Assembly (NCBI RefSeq): GCF_033568475.1
Contig: NC_133120.1
Coordinates: 85,516,151 to 85,580,150 of the forward strand
From: Henckelia pumila
Lineage: Eukaryota > Streptophyta > Magnoliopsida > Lamiales > Gesneriaceae
Direction of reading: 5' to 3'
Length of the DNA stretch: 64,000 nt
Under the pieces are notes generated by a model. It searched no databases. It had not been told where the DNA came from and saw nothing but the letters and a program-made list of their open reading frames with translations. Numbering within the stretch: the first letter of the stretch is position 1; every line of letters begins with the position of its first letter. This document shows positions 45,790 to 56,775 of the stretch, one piece after another. The translations under genes and the position numbers were made by a program.

Positions 45790-45888
45790 GTAAAGTATGT
45801 ACCATACAAAATTCCTTAGCCTAAAGTTATAAGTAATTAGACTTCGTTTTGTTGGTACTAATTGTCTCATTTTAACGATGATTTGCAG
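45790..45888 (+). other. Predicted 5'-UTR intron of PHT1
   Basis: The donor is CAG|GTAAAG and the acceptor TTTGCAG|AG, 99 bp apart and AT-rich. PHT1 genes often have a leader intron just before the start codon. Without splicing, an in-frame ATG at 45862 would add 17 residues foreign to the family. Confidence 0.65.
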
Positions 45889-45912
45889 AGAGTTTCCAAA
45901 ATTCACAGCAAG

Positions 45913-47538
45913 ATGGCGAAAGATCAACTGCAAGTGCTCAATGCACTGGACGTTGCCAAGACACAGCTCTACCATTTCACTGCTATTGTGATAGCTGGAA
46001 TGGGATTTTTCACCGATGCATACGACCTATTCGCCATCTCCTTGGTCACAAAGTTACTGGGTCGAATATACTACACGGATACGACCAAGCTAAAGCCCGG
46101 AACTTTACCTCCTCATGTCGCTTCCTCGGTCACCGGTGTCGCCCTGGTCGGGACACTAATGGGGCAGCTCTTCTTCGGGTGGCTTGGTGACAAATTGGGC
46201 CGCAAGAAAGTGTATGGACTGACATTACTCCTCATGATCGTTTGCTCACTTGCCTCGGGTCTTTCGTTGGGGAGTTCTCGACGTGGTGTCATGGCTACTT
46301 TGTGCTTCTTTAGATTCTGGCTGGGTTTCGGTATTGGAGGCGACTACCCACTCTCTGCCACGATCATGTCTGAGTACGCTAATAAAAGGACTCGTGGGGC
46401 ATTTATAGCTGCGGTATTTGCTATGCAGGGATTCGGGATTCTTACTAGTGGGGTTGTTGCGTTGATCGTCTCTTCGGCATTTGATCATGCATACAGAGCG
46501 CCTACATATAAGGAGCTGGCATCTGCTTCAACCGTGCCACAGGCAGACTATATTTGGCGTATAATTCTCATGTTTGGTGCTGTGCCGGCTGCACTGACGT
46601 TCTATTGGCGGATGAAGATGCCGGAGACCGCTCGGTACACAGCCCTCGTGGCGAAAAACGCTACGCAGGCAGCGAAAGACATGGCTAAAGTGCTGAATGT
46701 GGAGCTCGATGCGGAAGAGGGGAAACTCGAAAGGATTACGAGAAAGCCAGCTAATCAATATGGTTTGTTTTCGAAAGAATTCCTCCGTCGCCATGGCCTT
46801 CACCTTCTCGGTACCACGACGACATGGTTCTTGCTTGACATCGCTTTTTACAGCAACAATCTATTCCAAAAGGACATCTTCAGCGCCATTGGATGGATTC
46901 CACATGCTGAAGATATGAACGCAGTTCACGAAGTATACAGAATCGCCAGAGCACAAACATTGATTGCACTATGCAGCACCGTTCCTGGATACTGGTTTAC
47001 AGTAGCCTTTATCGATATAATCGGAAGATTCACTATCCAGTTGATCGGATTCTTCTTCATGACAGTGTTCATGTTCGCACTTGCAATCCCCTACAATCAC
47101 TGGACTCACCCGGAAAACAGATTCGGGTTCGTGGTCATGTATGCATTGACATTCTTCTTCGCCAATTTCGGGCCAAACGCCACAACATTTGTGGTCCCGG
47201 CTGAGATCTTCCCAGCCCGTTTGAGGTCTACGTGCCATGGTATATCTGCGGCGGCCGGAAAGGCAGGGGCTATAGTGGGAGCATTCGGGTTCTTGTATGC
47301 TGCGCAGCCTAAAGATGCGAGCAAGAGGGATGCTGGATACCCGGCGGGGATCGGTGTGAAGTACTCGCTGATTGTGCTCGGTTGTGTGAATGCTTTGGGT
47401 TTCTTTTTCACTTTCCTGGTGCCGGAGCCCAAAGGGAAATCGCTGGAGGAGTTGTCCGGGGAAAACGATGACGCCGTCGACGGAGACGGAGACGCCTCGG
47501 AAATGGTCGCTACCACAAACAGGACTGTTCCGGTGTAG
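45913..47538 (+). CDS. PHT1: High-affinity inorganic phosphate transporter, PHT1 family
   Basis: This is a plasma-membrane H+/phosphate symporter of the major facilitator superfamily. I chose ATG 45913 because [18 protein letters not shown] is the family's N-terminus. The product is 541 aa, normal length, in one exon. Twelve membrane segments in two halves are expected, with the cytosolic loop near 240-290 (RYTALVAKN to GLFSKEF). The PHT1 signature [13 protein letters not shown] is at 142-154. [11 protein letters not shown] (92-102) is the sugar-porter-type loop. Acidic residues that match positions needed for proton coupling in characterised members are Asp38 and Asp308 (LLDIAFYS). The C-terminal tail [14 protein letters not shown] carries the usual SLEE block. 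Position 19 reads TQLYHF, where TQWYHF is usual. A P1BS site suggests induction by phosphate starvation. Which PHT1 subgroup (root uptake or mycorrhizal) cannot be told here. Confidence 0.96.
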   Translation: MAKDQLQVLNALDVAKTQLYHFTAIVIAGMGFFTDAYDLFAISLVTKLLGRIYYTDTTKLKPGTLPPHVASSVTGVALVGTLMGQLFFGWLGDKLGRKKVYGLTLLLMIVCSLASGLSLGSSRRGVMATLCFFRFWLGFGIGGDYPLSATIMSEYANKRTRGAFIAAVFAMQGFGILTSGVVALIVSSAFDHAYRAPTYKELASASTVPQADYIWRIILMFGAVPAALTFYWRMKMPETARYTALVAKNATQAAKDMAKVLNVELDAEEGKLERITRKPANQYGLFSKEFLRRHGLHLLGTTTTWFLLDIAFYSNNLFQKDIFSAIGWIPHAEDMNAVHEVYRIARAQTLIALCSTVPGYWFTVAFIDIIGRFTIQLIGFFFMTVFMFALAIPYNHWTHPENRFGFVVMYALTFFFANFGPNATTFVVPAEIFPARLRSTCHGISAAAGKAGAIVGAFGFLYAAQPKDASKRDAGYPAGIGVKYSLIVLGCVNALGFFFTFLVPEPKGKSLEELSGENDDAVDGDGDASEMVATTNRTVPV

Positions 47539-48712
47539 TAATAATTAATTCGATCGAAAATTTTTAAAAAAAAAGCGCCATGCATATTTGTGTTGTATTA
47601 TCTATACACGTAATTTTGTTTTCAATATTGTGTTTGATAATTTGTGCATGGGTAGGAAAAAAACAGTCCGTGTTATAGCAAGTCATAATAAAATCCCGAC
47701 AGTTTCCTTTACAACATTACAGTCATTTGGTTTGCAAACCTAGTACTTGCTGAGGGTTTAGTACATGTCACTCTAAGGTACTACCTTGCGGGTGACGTGA
47801 CGGATAATGATTGGGACGTCACCCGTAGGGTAGTACACGTGAGATCCACTGATTTTATCCAATCATAATCCGTCACGTCACCTACACGGTAGCGGGTGGC
47901 ATCAACCTTATACTTGCGAGATTTTGAACTCGTGTTTTGTCCCAAACGAGTTAAGGAAGCAGTTGATTTGGAGTTGGTAAACTTATCCGACGCCACTTTA
48001 TTAAATCCTTGAAAATTATAAATAAATCTACTTATATATAAATATATTTTTTAATCTTACACGACAAAAAGGCGTTGATACGTCACACTACAGACAAACA
48101 TCAACATAGACTAAGTCATACAAATGCAAAAATTATAGCATTTGGCCGGCAAATTATAGCATTTGGCGCCGGCCATCGCAATCGATCATGAGAAAAATTC
48201 ATAGATTCGTTCCATGGAGCCAATCCATTTTTATAAGTATATCTCCAAGATTATAATCTAATTATGTTGACTGGAAGAATATTATTGTAATTTGGTCTCA
48301 TATATATTAAATAAATATATATATATATATGGGCACTTCCGAATGTACTACATCCGATATGAGATCATATCAAATGTTAAAAAAAATAAATCGATAGATT
48401 CCCATTTTCACACTATCCGAATGTGATAGCATAAACAAAACTCATAAACACGTACATAATGTGACAATTAATTCGACCTCCGATCCAACCCTCCTCTGCA
48501 TACCATCTTATTTATTTCTAATTAAATGTAAGGAGGTAGGTGAGGGCCGGGACATAAAAGTCCTACAAATAGTCAACTATTCTCAAATATATAAAAGATA
48601 TTAATGACTATTCTGTACGAGGGGCATTTGCTTGAGTCCCTTATTTTTGGCAGAAAAAAGACCAAGACTTGGTGACGGAAGGTTTTGTCAAACGGTAATT
48701 AAATATATTTAT
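47539..48712. other. PHT1 3' flank and intergenic DNA
   Basis: No further gene. It contains the inverted repeat at 47791-47882, a short near-repeat gcatttggc near 48140-48170 and a (TA)n tract near 48310. Confidence 0.55.
47791..47882. repeat. Inverted repeat with TGACG motifs
   Basis: The arms GGTGACGTGACGGATAATGA and GGTGACGTGACGGATTATGA (complement of 47863-47882) differ at one base and are separated by about 50 bp. Each carries two TGACG motifs, as in bZIP (TGA) sites. It may be a MITE remnant. Confidence 0.65.
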
Positions 48713-49022
48713 TCCTATATATTAGTTAAGAACATCTAGTTCTCTTGGTATGCTTATTTAAATAATTAAATAAATTAAAAAAACCATCCACACACTTAAA
48801 AAAAAAAAAAAATCATCCACACACTCAACCGCTTTTATCCACTATCTCAAAAAAAAATTTCCTTCAATTATGATTTTTTTTTTGTTTTCATTGAATTATT
48901 TTTTTCTCCCCAATTTTTGTATTTAATATATAATACAATAATTTTGTTCGTCGATTTTAATTAAAATATAATTTTATCATAAAAATAGAGTTAGCACGCA
49001 ATGCGTGCTAACAAAATGCTAG
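48713..49022 (+). mobile_element. Small Helitron-like element
   Basis: The 3' end is convincing. A hairpin with arms GTTAGCACGCA and TGCGTGCTAAC (48990-49012) is followed after six bases by CTAG (49019-49022) and a T, as required for a Helitron 3' terminus. The 5' end is tentatively the TC at 48713. With about 310 bp and no ORF, the element would be non-autonomous. Confidence 0.6.
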
Positions 49023-51279
49023 TATAGGGTAATGGGGTGAAGCAAACGAAACCATTTGTTTGCCCTTCGATCCATATCAATCTTTGGATAGTACCTCACG
49101 TCTTACGCGTTCAATTACATCCTATATATATTCTTAGGAAACTCTAGCTGGTGGTGGGTTTTTTTAAATTATAAAATTTTTGATGATCATGACACCATCC
49201 AATCATATGTCTTTGCTTATGTATTAAATTACAATCAATAAATTATTATAAAATGGTTGTAGATATAAAAAAAAATAAAATTCCAACTAACCAAAAACCA
49301 ACGGTATTCGTAGAACCTAAATTCCACCATATATCTAATAAATTTGACGTGCCCGTAAAATGGAAATTATGTATGAATTCTTGAACGCTCCGTATAGTCG
49401 ATATTAATATAGATTATTTATTTTAAAAAATTGATTAATTAAAATTAATTCTATTTCGCCTTATAATTTTTAATAATATTAAATGGGATGATGATGGATA
49501 AGTGTACGTGCTTTTAATTTTTAAAATTTCAAAATATGTAACTGCCAACTACTTTCGGCTTTCAGGGAAAACATCTGAGGGAAAGCCCATAAATATACTC
49601 ATAGTTTTACCATATAACCGAACAGGCTTGAAAAGTCATGTAAAAATGCCCAGTCCAGTCCAGTCCGGTCTAGCCTGTAGCATAAAAATCAAATAAGCTT
49701 TCTGGTTTTTAAGCCGGGTTCGGTTCATTTTGTTTGGCTAATCCTGTAGATGCATATTTATACTTCGTAAATTTATACATCTAAAGTTTATTACATAATT
49801 AGTACATGTAGCATTACCCTTCATAATACCTTTAAGTTGCGTTTATTTCGAGAGATGAGATTATGCATTAATGATAGATTAAAATATGATTATTAATATA
49901 ATTTGATAGGATATAAAGTTGTTATAAAAAAATAATAATATGTTTTGTTTGACAATTAAATTTGGGATAGATTATTTTATTTCTATTTTAACCTTGTACA
50001 GATTTATAATTTAGGATTAAAAATCATTTATATATCCTATTATTAAAGACTTAAAGATTTATAATGATTTTTCAATTTCATAACTAAATAGCCAGTATTA
50101 ATTATGTTATCCTTTATTTATGAAAGTAAGTAAACACATTATTATTGTAAATGGAATGACATAAAAAAATTTAATGTGCATGTGTGTGGAGTAATTCATA
50201 CATGAAGATTAAATACAATGAAATAGAAATCCAAATATGACATTTGATGGAGAAAAAGTTGTTCCGAAATTAACATACGTTATGCAAAATTTCACATGAA
50301 GATCAAATCTGCCAACATGGCAAAGTCTCTCATGAATCCAGGACAACTTAATACGTTTATACAAAAATTTAATTTACTTGAAATTATAAATATTTTAATG
50401 TATATGCATGCACATGAGGGCTGAGATATCAAACCAAAATACAGAATTTTCGAAATACCTTAATTACCGAATTTTTTCAATATATAAAGTTAAAACATTT
50501 TTCACAAAATATTTCATAACTCTTATATTGTAGTCTAGAAAAATAAATCAAATTTATTTCCATGACGAGCATGTCGATCTCGTTACTACTATATCCATAT
50601 CAATATTTCCATTTTAGATGTCTAAATATTGAAATAATTCAAAATAAAAATTTCTTGAATTTTTCGTGTCAATTTAAAATTAGCTCATAATCTAAATTAT
50701 AAGCTTATGAATTTAATCATATTAAATTTATAACTCTTAAATTCAACTCATTGAATTTAATTATCTTGTTCGGGTAGATCAGAAACTGATTTAGAGACTG
50801 CAATCACTAAGAAATGTGTTTCATGATTACCAACAATTGCGTAATCGCATTTCACGTGGACTATAGTAATCTCATGGTCTTTATATTATTGTTGATACAT
50901 GGGTATAAATATAAAGGAATACCAATAACGTAATCATTAAATTAAATGAAGAGTTTTTACATGTCAAAATAAATAAAACTCACAATCATAAGTTGACTTG
51001 TTGGACATCTACTCTAACATAGACAACACATCTAACATATATCAAGGGGATATTATTGATAAAGATAAAATACTTCATAAAATTTTTTAAAACGGTCAAG
51101 GGTAACAGTATATTAACACAAAATGTAAAGGGATAACTTGACGGAGTATTCGTATTCCACAGATTTACTTCTATTGAGAAGTAATAGAGAAAATTGATGT
51201 ATGCTATCAAAAATTATGAGCACCCTTTTTTATAGCACCAATTCGTCACGCGTGACGAGAATATATATTATTATGATGA
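49023..51279. other. Intergenic DNA, no gene seen
   Basis: AT-rich sequence with only short, unrecognisable frames. No terminal repeats noticed. Confidence 0.55.
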
Positions 51280-51828
51280 TGTCGAAATTTTACCTCGGGT
51301 TCGGTCTGGTAGAATGGATCCTCCAAATCCTTTAGAAAGTAGGTCGGGTCGGGTATGGCGGAACTGCACAAGCAACAGCTAGGTCAAAGGGACGCCGAAA
51401 GTGTTTTCGGCGTGACCCCTCCGATGCCTAAGTCAGTGTTTTGAAGGCAGAGGGTATGATTAATGCGAAAACTGAGAGATATGAGTGCGTGAATGTAAAA
51501 GTGAGTAATGAATAATGAATACAACCATAACAATACCTGTATTTATAGGAGAAAATAGAATAAGTTACCTAGTCGAATTATAACATATCCTGGATTAGGA
51601 CTCTTCATCCATTGGATCCTTTTTAAGTTTATCTCTATCTTGTGAATATTTGAAAAGATCCATACTTATCTCACATATATCAGAGTCTCACTTGAATTAT
51701 AGAAAAGATGCGTGCGGCATACTAGTCCCAGCCCTGGTCGGCCCATAAAATACCAGTCCTGGTCATATCCAGTAGACCCATTATAAACGGGCTCGGGTTG
51801 AAATATTTTCTCGGGATAACAATAGTAC
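51280..51828 (+). repeat. 5' LTR of a Tat-like Gypsy element (approximate)
   Basis: It starts TGTCGAAATTTTACC and probably ends CGGGATAACA. It contains GTGACCCCTCCGATGCC followed by AAGTCAGT, which I recognise from plant Tat-type LTRs, and a TATA box CTGTATTTATAGG near 51540. The partner LTR is outside the window, so the boundaries are uncertain. Confidence 0.55.
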
Positions 51829-52098
51829 CTCCCTAACTGGTCTAAAAGAAAAATGAAGTTAGACTAAGAATTTAATCCGGACCCCAATTTATGCATGTGT
51901 CATTCGACCAGTTCAGAATTTAATTCATGCAATGTGTTTCTTTTGAACGGTCTAGATCAGGATCCGCGTGATGTGTTTTTAATGAACGGCTCAGATGTCC
52001 TCTGACGGTTCTTTTCCCGAAGCCAAAAAAACATGGCTTGTCCCGTCCCGAGCCGTAGATCATGTTAAAAATCAACGGTCCAGATCGATTCACCACCT

Positions 52099-52109
52099 CT
52101 ATATATACT
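52099..52109 (+). promoter_or_regulatory. TATA-like sequence before the Tat ORF
   Basis: CTCTATATATACTAGG lies about 175 bp upstream of the ATG at 52278, outside the predicted LTR. It may be a separate internal promoter, or the LTR may extend further than I set it. Confidence 0.4.
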
Positions 52110-52277
52110 AGGCGGTAAAAATTTTGTTTTTTTCACCTTTTACTCTTGTACTGTTACGCTGCAAAAATTTCAAGAGCTCGCCCGACCCGGACTACTGCGT
52201 CTGTCTTGTTTGTGTCACTCCCGAGCTACAACTCTTTCACCTATAAGTCCTACCGTCCTTACACTAGGTTGATTAAT

Positions 52278-54082
52278 ATGTCCTCCCCAGACGAGACTTC
52301 TGTTCGGGAAATAGTAGCCTTTTTTGAAGCATCCAATTCTCCCTCTAACAACCCCGAGCCCTCCGATTCCAATAATCCAAGCTCAGAGCTGGATCTGTCG
52401 GAGACTCGTATAGAAAAATTAAAGCGACTGCACAAACTCAGGTCGGATGAAGCCCGATTATCTGCCAAAGGGAAACAATGGTATGAAGTCCTGGCCTCCC
52501 ATCTAAGTCCAGACCTAGGTCCCCTCATTAGGGAGAAATCGGGAATGCCCGATACCTATGATCTTATAATCCCGGGCCGTAAAGATCGGGCTCACAGACC
52601 CCCCTAATTTCTTGAGCTTCAGCCTAGATCAAATCAAGATGGGTTTAAGATTTCCAGTCCCGAACTGCATTTCCTACTTATGTCAATACTTTTGTGTGTG
52701 CCCAAGTCAATTATCCCCGAACTCTTTTAGTTCAATTCTATCATTAGGTGTACTTTTCTGTTTCTTCCGAATTCCCTTAGACATAGGAAATTTCATTTAC
52801 TTTTTGCAAATTAAGAAAACCGCCCCGGGCCGCTTCTATATTTCCATGCGACCCGAATACCCCTTTTTGAAGGGTAAGCCTAGCTCACACAAAGGCTGGA
52901 CAAACAAATATTTTTTTGTCAACCCCAACCAGCCATGGGAATGCCGGTCTAACTGGGCTATGAACTTTACTAGTCCTGAACCTCCAGCCCTGCCTACTCA
53001 CAACTTTACCAATTTTATCAATACCATGTCCGCGCAAACTTTTGATATTGAAAGCCTGATTGAGGAGGATCTGCTCTGTCATTATGGCTTCAGTGGGAAG
53101 GGAGTAGAGATCCAAGGGGATGTAGGTAGTACCCCTGTACCCGTGCTATCCTTATCTTAGACTGATTCCCCTTATGCCTTTGATTTACCGTATTTTTATA
53201 TATGTATATATATATATATATATTTTTTTTTAGACGACAAGATCAAATCTGCCGCTATGCCTGCCAACTTCAGAGCTACACTGAAGAACTTGAAGAGGAA
53301 GAAAACAGAGGACAGTAAGGCCAGAACTCATCCCGAACCTCCTCCCACTGAACAGTCAAAAAAGAAAGCTTCCAAAACCAAGGAAAAACCCAGCACTAAT
53401 CTTCCCGAGCTTGAGCAGCCGTCCATTGTTTCCTCGTCCCGAGCCCGTGGCAAAGAACCCATAATAGAGTTCGGGTCCCTACCTGACGCTGAACCTCAGG
53501 GAATGCCCGATCAGCCCGGGGTCCCAGAGATGTCATTTTTCTCGAAGCCCGACCCCCAAGGGTGCCTAGGCATAATGCAGAACCTGATTTCTCGTTCTGA
53601 TTTAAAAATCCTTCAAGGAGTGCCTACCTTGGAAGCTGAACAGAACTTCGCTCTTGCATCCCTGCAGGTATATTGCATTTTTCGATCTTATCTTGTATAC
53701 TGAGCTGTCATGTACCGAGCTGGGTTTTATCCTTCGTGTTTTCACAGGCTCTAGCTTGGGGAGGGGAGATCACCAGCCGAGCTTTCAAAGACCGGGAGGA
53801 ACACAACCTGAACCAGGAGGCCTTCGTTGCTCGGATTTCTGAGCTCACACGAAAAACCCGGGAAATGAAGGCTAATCATGAGGAAAAGGTGACCGAGATG
53901 AGGGTGGAGATTGAATCCACACGGGATGCTCTGGAGGCTGCTCATAAAAAGACTGCCGAGCTGGAAGTGGATAAGATTGAACTAAAGAACCAAGTACGGG
54001 CCCTGACTCGGGAACTTGAGGCTGCGAAGGAGGTCGGGAAAAGAGAATTCTTGAATTCCGCCGATTTTGCTAACGCCGTAGC
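52278..54082 (+). pseudogene. Tat-type 'putative gypsy-type transposon' ORF, frameshifted and cut by an insertion
   Basis: The ATG at 52278 (MSSPDETSVREI) starts a frame that stops at 52605, after a run of six C. The neighbouring frame continues the same protein to about 53125, so a one-base indel is likely. The continuation has the W-rich region (WTNKYFFVNPNQPWECRSNW) of the plant Transposase_28 / putative gypsy-type transposon family. Two introns are predicted: 53126-53233 (GTAGTA...TTTTTTAG) and 53668-53746 (CAG|GTATAT...TTCACAG). The last exon encodes a long coiled coil (about 53830-54050, heptads of EEKVTEMRVEIESTRDALEAA). It ends abruptly at 54082, where the chromovirus is inserted. Such proteins occur as an extra ORF in Tat/Retand-like elements; their function is unknown. 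Confidence 0.7.
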
Positions 54083-56730
54083 TGAAACGACCCTAACTCT
54101 ATAATTAATAAATAAATATGCGGAAATTTTTTTTTTTTTATACTTACTAAATAAAATATGTACATATATGCCCATACATATATGCACAGAATAAAAAGTT
54201 TTAAAATAAATAAATAAATAAATAAACAATTAAATACTTAAATAAAAATGCATTCTTTAAAATAAAATAAATATCTGAGTCAAATATTTAATTAAAAGTA
54301 CTGCATAAATAAAATGATTAAAATTTGCATGCACTAACAATATTCCATAAAATATTCAAAATTCCCAACCACTGAAAAATAATATAAAATGTAGCATGCT
54401 GACATAAATAAACATGCACGTGGCTCAGACATCTATCACGGTCACGGGGTCACTGCATGTCCGCTCATACATCCTCGCCTCCGGTGGGTACAACATCCTC
54501 CTCAACATACTCACCTGCACCATACCAGTGTAGTGAGCCTAGAGGCCCAACATGCTAATATAACAAGGGTTTAAAATAATTTAAAACAATTAAATACTAA
54601 TACATACATATACATGAATGAGCATGCTTAAAAATTACATAACATAACTTAACTTAAATAAACTTAAATAACATAATACATAACATTGTTGAGCAATTAA
54701 TTTTTCTAACATCGCATGGTTGTATCCGTAGTGTAACCTTAAATCATACATTAAATACTGATCAGCGTGGAAACCAACGTATGTGGCGGTGACGAATCAC
54801 CTCTTAAATTGGCAGTAGACTGCCCTTCAATAGGTCACATATGGGGACGAATCCCCCTTAAATTGTCACACTACTTCAACTTCCAACATAAAATATTTTA
54901 TTACTGCTCAACCTTTAAAAATTAAATTATGCATAAAATTATTTCATGAATGCATGTACTTAAATAAAAATGTGTGTCCTTCATATATATTTAATTTAAT
55001 TTCTTACTAATATATAAATATTAAAATAACTTCAATGCATAAAAATAATTAAATATATATTCAGGACACATGCAAATTTCTCATGGATTGTACTGGACTG
55101 CTGGCCCTAACACTCAAGCACATTTACTTAAATCTGGCCCATTAACATACTTAAGCCCAATAAAATTGATCTAAGCCCAATTAAATAATTAAAGCCCATA
55201 AATAACCAATTCTGGCCCAATGGGCCCAAAAGCCCAAAGACTGGCCCAATAATTTTCACGGGCCCTAAAGCCATAAAAATTATTGGACTCATTTAATTAA
55301 ATTAATTAAGCCCAAATAAATTATCTTAGCCCAAAATAATTAAATGGAGCCCAATAAAATTTTAAGATTTAATTAGGCCCATTAAACCCTTAATTAAACT
55401 TAAAAACTTAAAAATAAAAATACCCGAGCCCAACTAACCTAACCCGAACCCGGACCCAACTAACTTGACCCACTTACTTCCAGATCCGACCCGGACCCAA
55501 GACCCGACCCGGAAACAACCTGGAGCCCTAAACCCGATCACCCTATGCTCTAATCTGCTGCGGCCGTGAGCAGCAGCCACTCCTTGGCTGCTGCCGCCTG
55601 CTTCGGCCGCCACTGGCCGGAGCGCCGCCGCCCAGACGTAGCCCACGTCTGGGCGGTCCTAACCTGCCCCTAGACCCAACCCCATGCAGCCCAAGCCACT
55701 GAACCCGAAGCCTCTTCCAACAGCCCTAACCTGCGCAGCCCAAGAGCCGAAACTGCCTCCAGCCCTCTCCTGGCTATTTTGGCTTGGTCTCTTCGAGACA
55801 CCCAGATTCAAGCCACCCTCACCTAGCCTATGAACCCCTGGACAGCAGCTGGACGCCCCATGGTTGAAGAAAACGTGAGCAAGATGGAATGAATACATAA
55901 ACAAAGTGCATAACAATCAAAAGCCAACATTTTTCTGAAAATTTCTTAAACCTTTCGGTGTATACATGACACACACATACTGATATCTGATAGGTACAAA
56001 ACATAGGGAAGAATTCATGCCTTTCACCGTAGACGAAGAGAAAAAACCGAAAGTGAGACGATTCCGGGACGACGGGGCGACGACGATGAACTTTGGACCT
56101 TCAAGACCGAGGCTATGGAGTTTTCTTGGGGATGACTGGCCGAAGAAGAGGATGAATAGGGAATGGGTGTCGGCTGCTGCTTGAAGACGTGGGCTTGGGT
56201 TTGGGTAGATTAGGTTTTTAAAATAATTAAAATTAGGTAAATAGATAATATAATTAATTAGGTTAGTAATATACAAAATAATATAATTTAAACTCCACCT
56301 AAAAAGATTTAAATCTGATATTAAATCATAAATCCCGAAATATTAAATTAGGGAATTTTTAAAGATAATTAAAAATCAATATTTTGGCTTATTTTGAATA
56401 AAAACAGGCTCCTAAAATTATATAAAATTAAATACTAAAAATAGTGAGGTATTAAAACTCAAAATAATATTTTTGGGCTCTTAAAAGGCTCATGAAATAA
56501 ATTGGATAGAAAGTTGTCATCTCGTCCGTCCACGGTCCCGTCAACGCGATAAAATAATTAAAATACTATAAATCATAAAAATCACTAATTATGGGTTAAA
56601 TGCTTAAAAATAAATTAAATCATGCACAAATAATTCACATAATTATTTAACCCATAAATCATAAATTTAAATAATTAAATACCCTAATTATGCATGCGGA
56701 TTTACGTATTTAAAAATACTGGGTGTTACA
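54083..56730 (-). repeat. 3' LTR of the chromovirus (2648 bp)
   Basis: It begins TGAAACGACCC and ends GGGTGTTACA on the plus strand. It contains a GC-rich block (55430-55870), a cluster of GGCCCA/AGCCCA motifs (55130-55440) and the block CACGTACGTTGG-like near 54775-54790. Open frames within it are accidental. Confidence 0.93.
55127..55440 (-). promoter_or_regulatory. TGGGCY (site II-like) cluster in the LTR
   Basis: About 15 copies of TGGGCC/TGGGCT on the minus strand lie in roughly 310 bp, some paired. Such site II elements bind TCP factors in plant promoters. The cluster is also present at 62625-62930, 40780-40990 and 42830-43260 in the other LTRs of this family. Confidence 0.5.
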
Positions 56731-56744
56731 ATTCTCCCCCCCTT
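56731..56744 (-). other. Polypurine tract of the chromovirus
   Basis: AAGGGGGGGAGAAT on the minus strand, directly next to the 3' LTR. Confidence 0.88.
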
Positions 56745-56775
56745 AAATTGAATTTCGTGCTCGAAATTAAAGTAC

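Noticed and set aside
45862-45912. 17-residue N-terminal extension of PHT1
   Set aside because: It crosses the predicted splice acceptor at 45888, and family members begin at MAKDQ.
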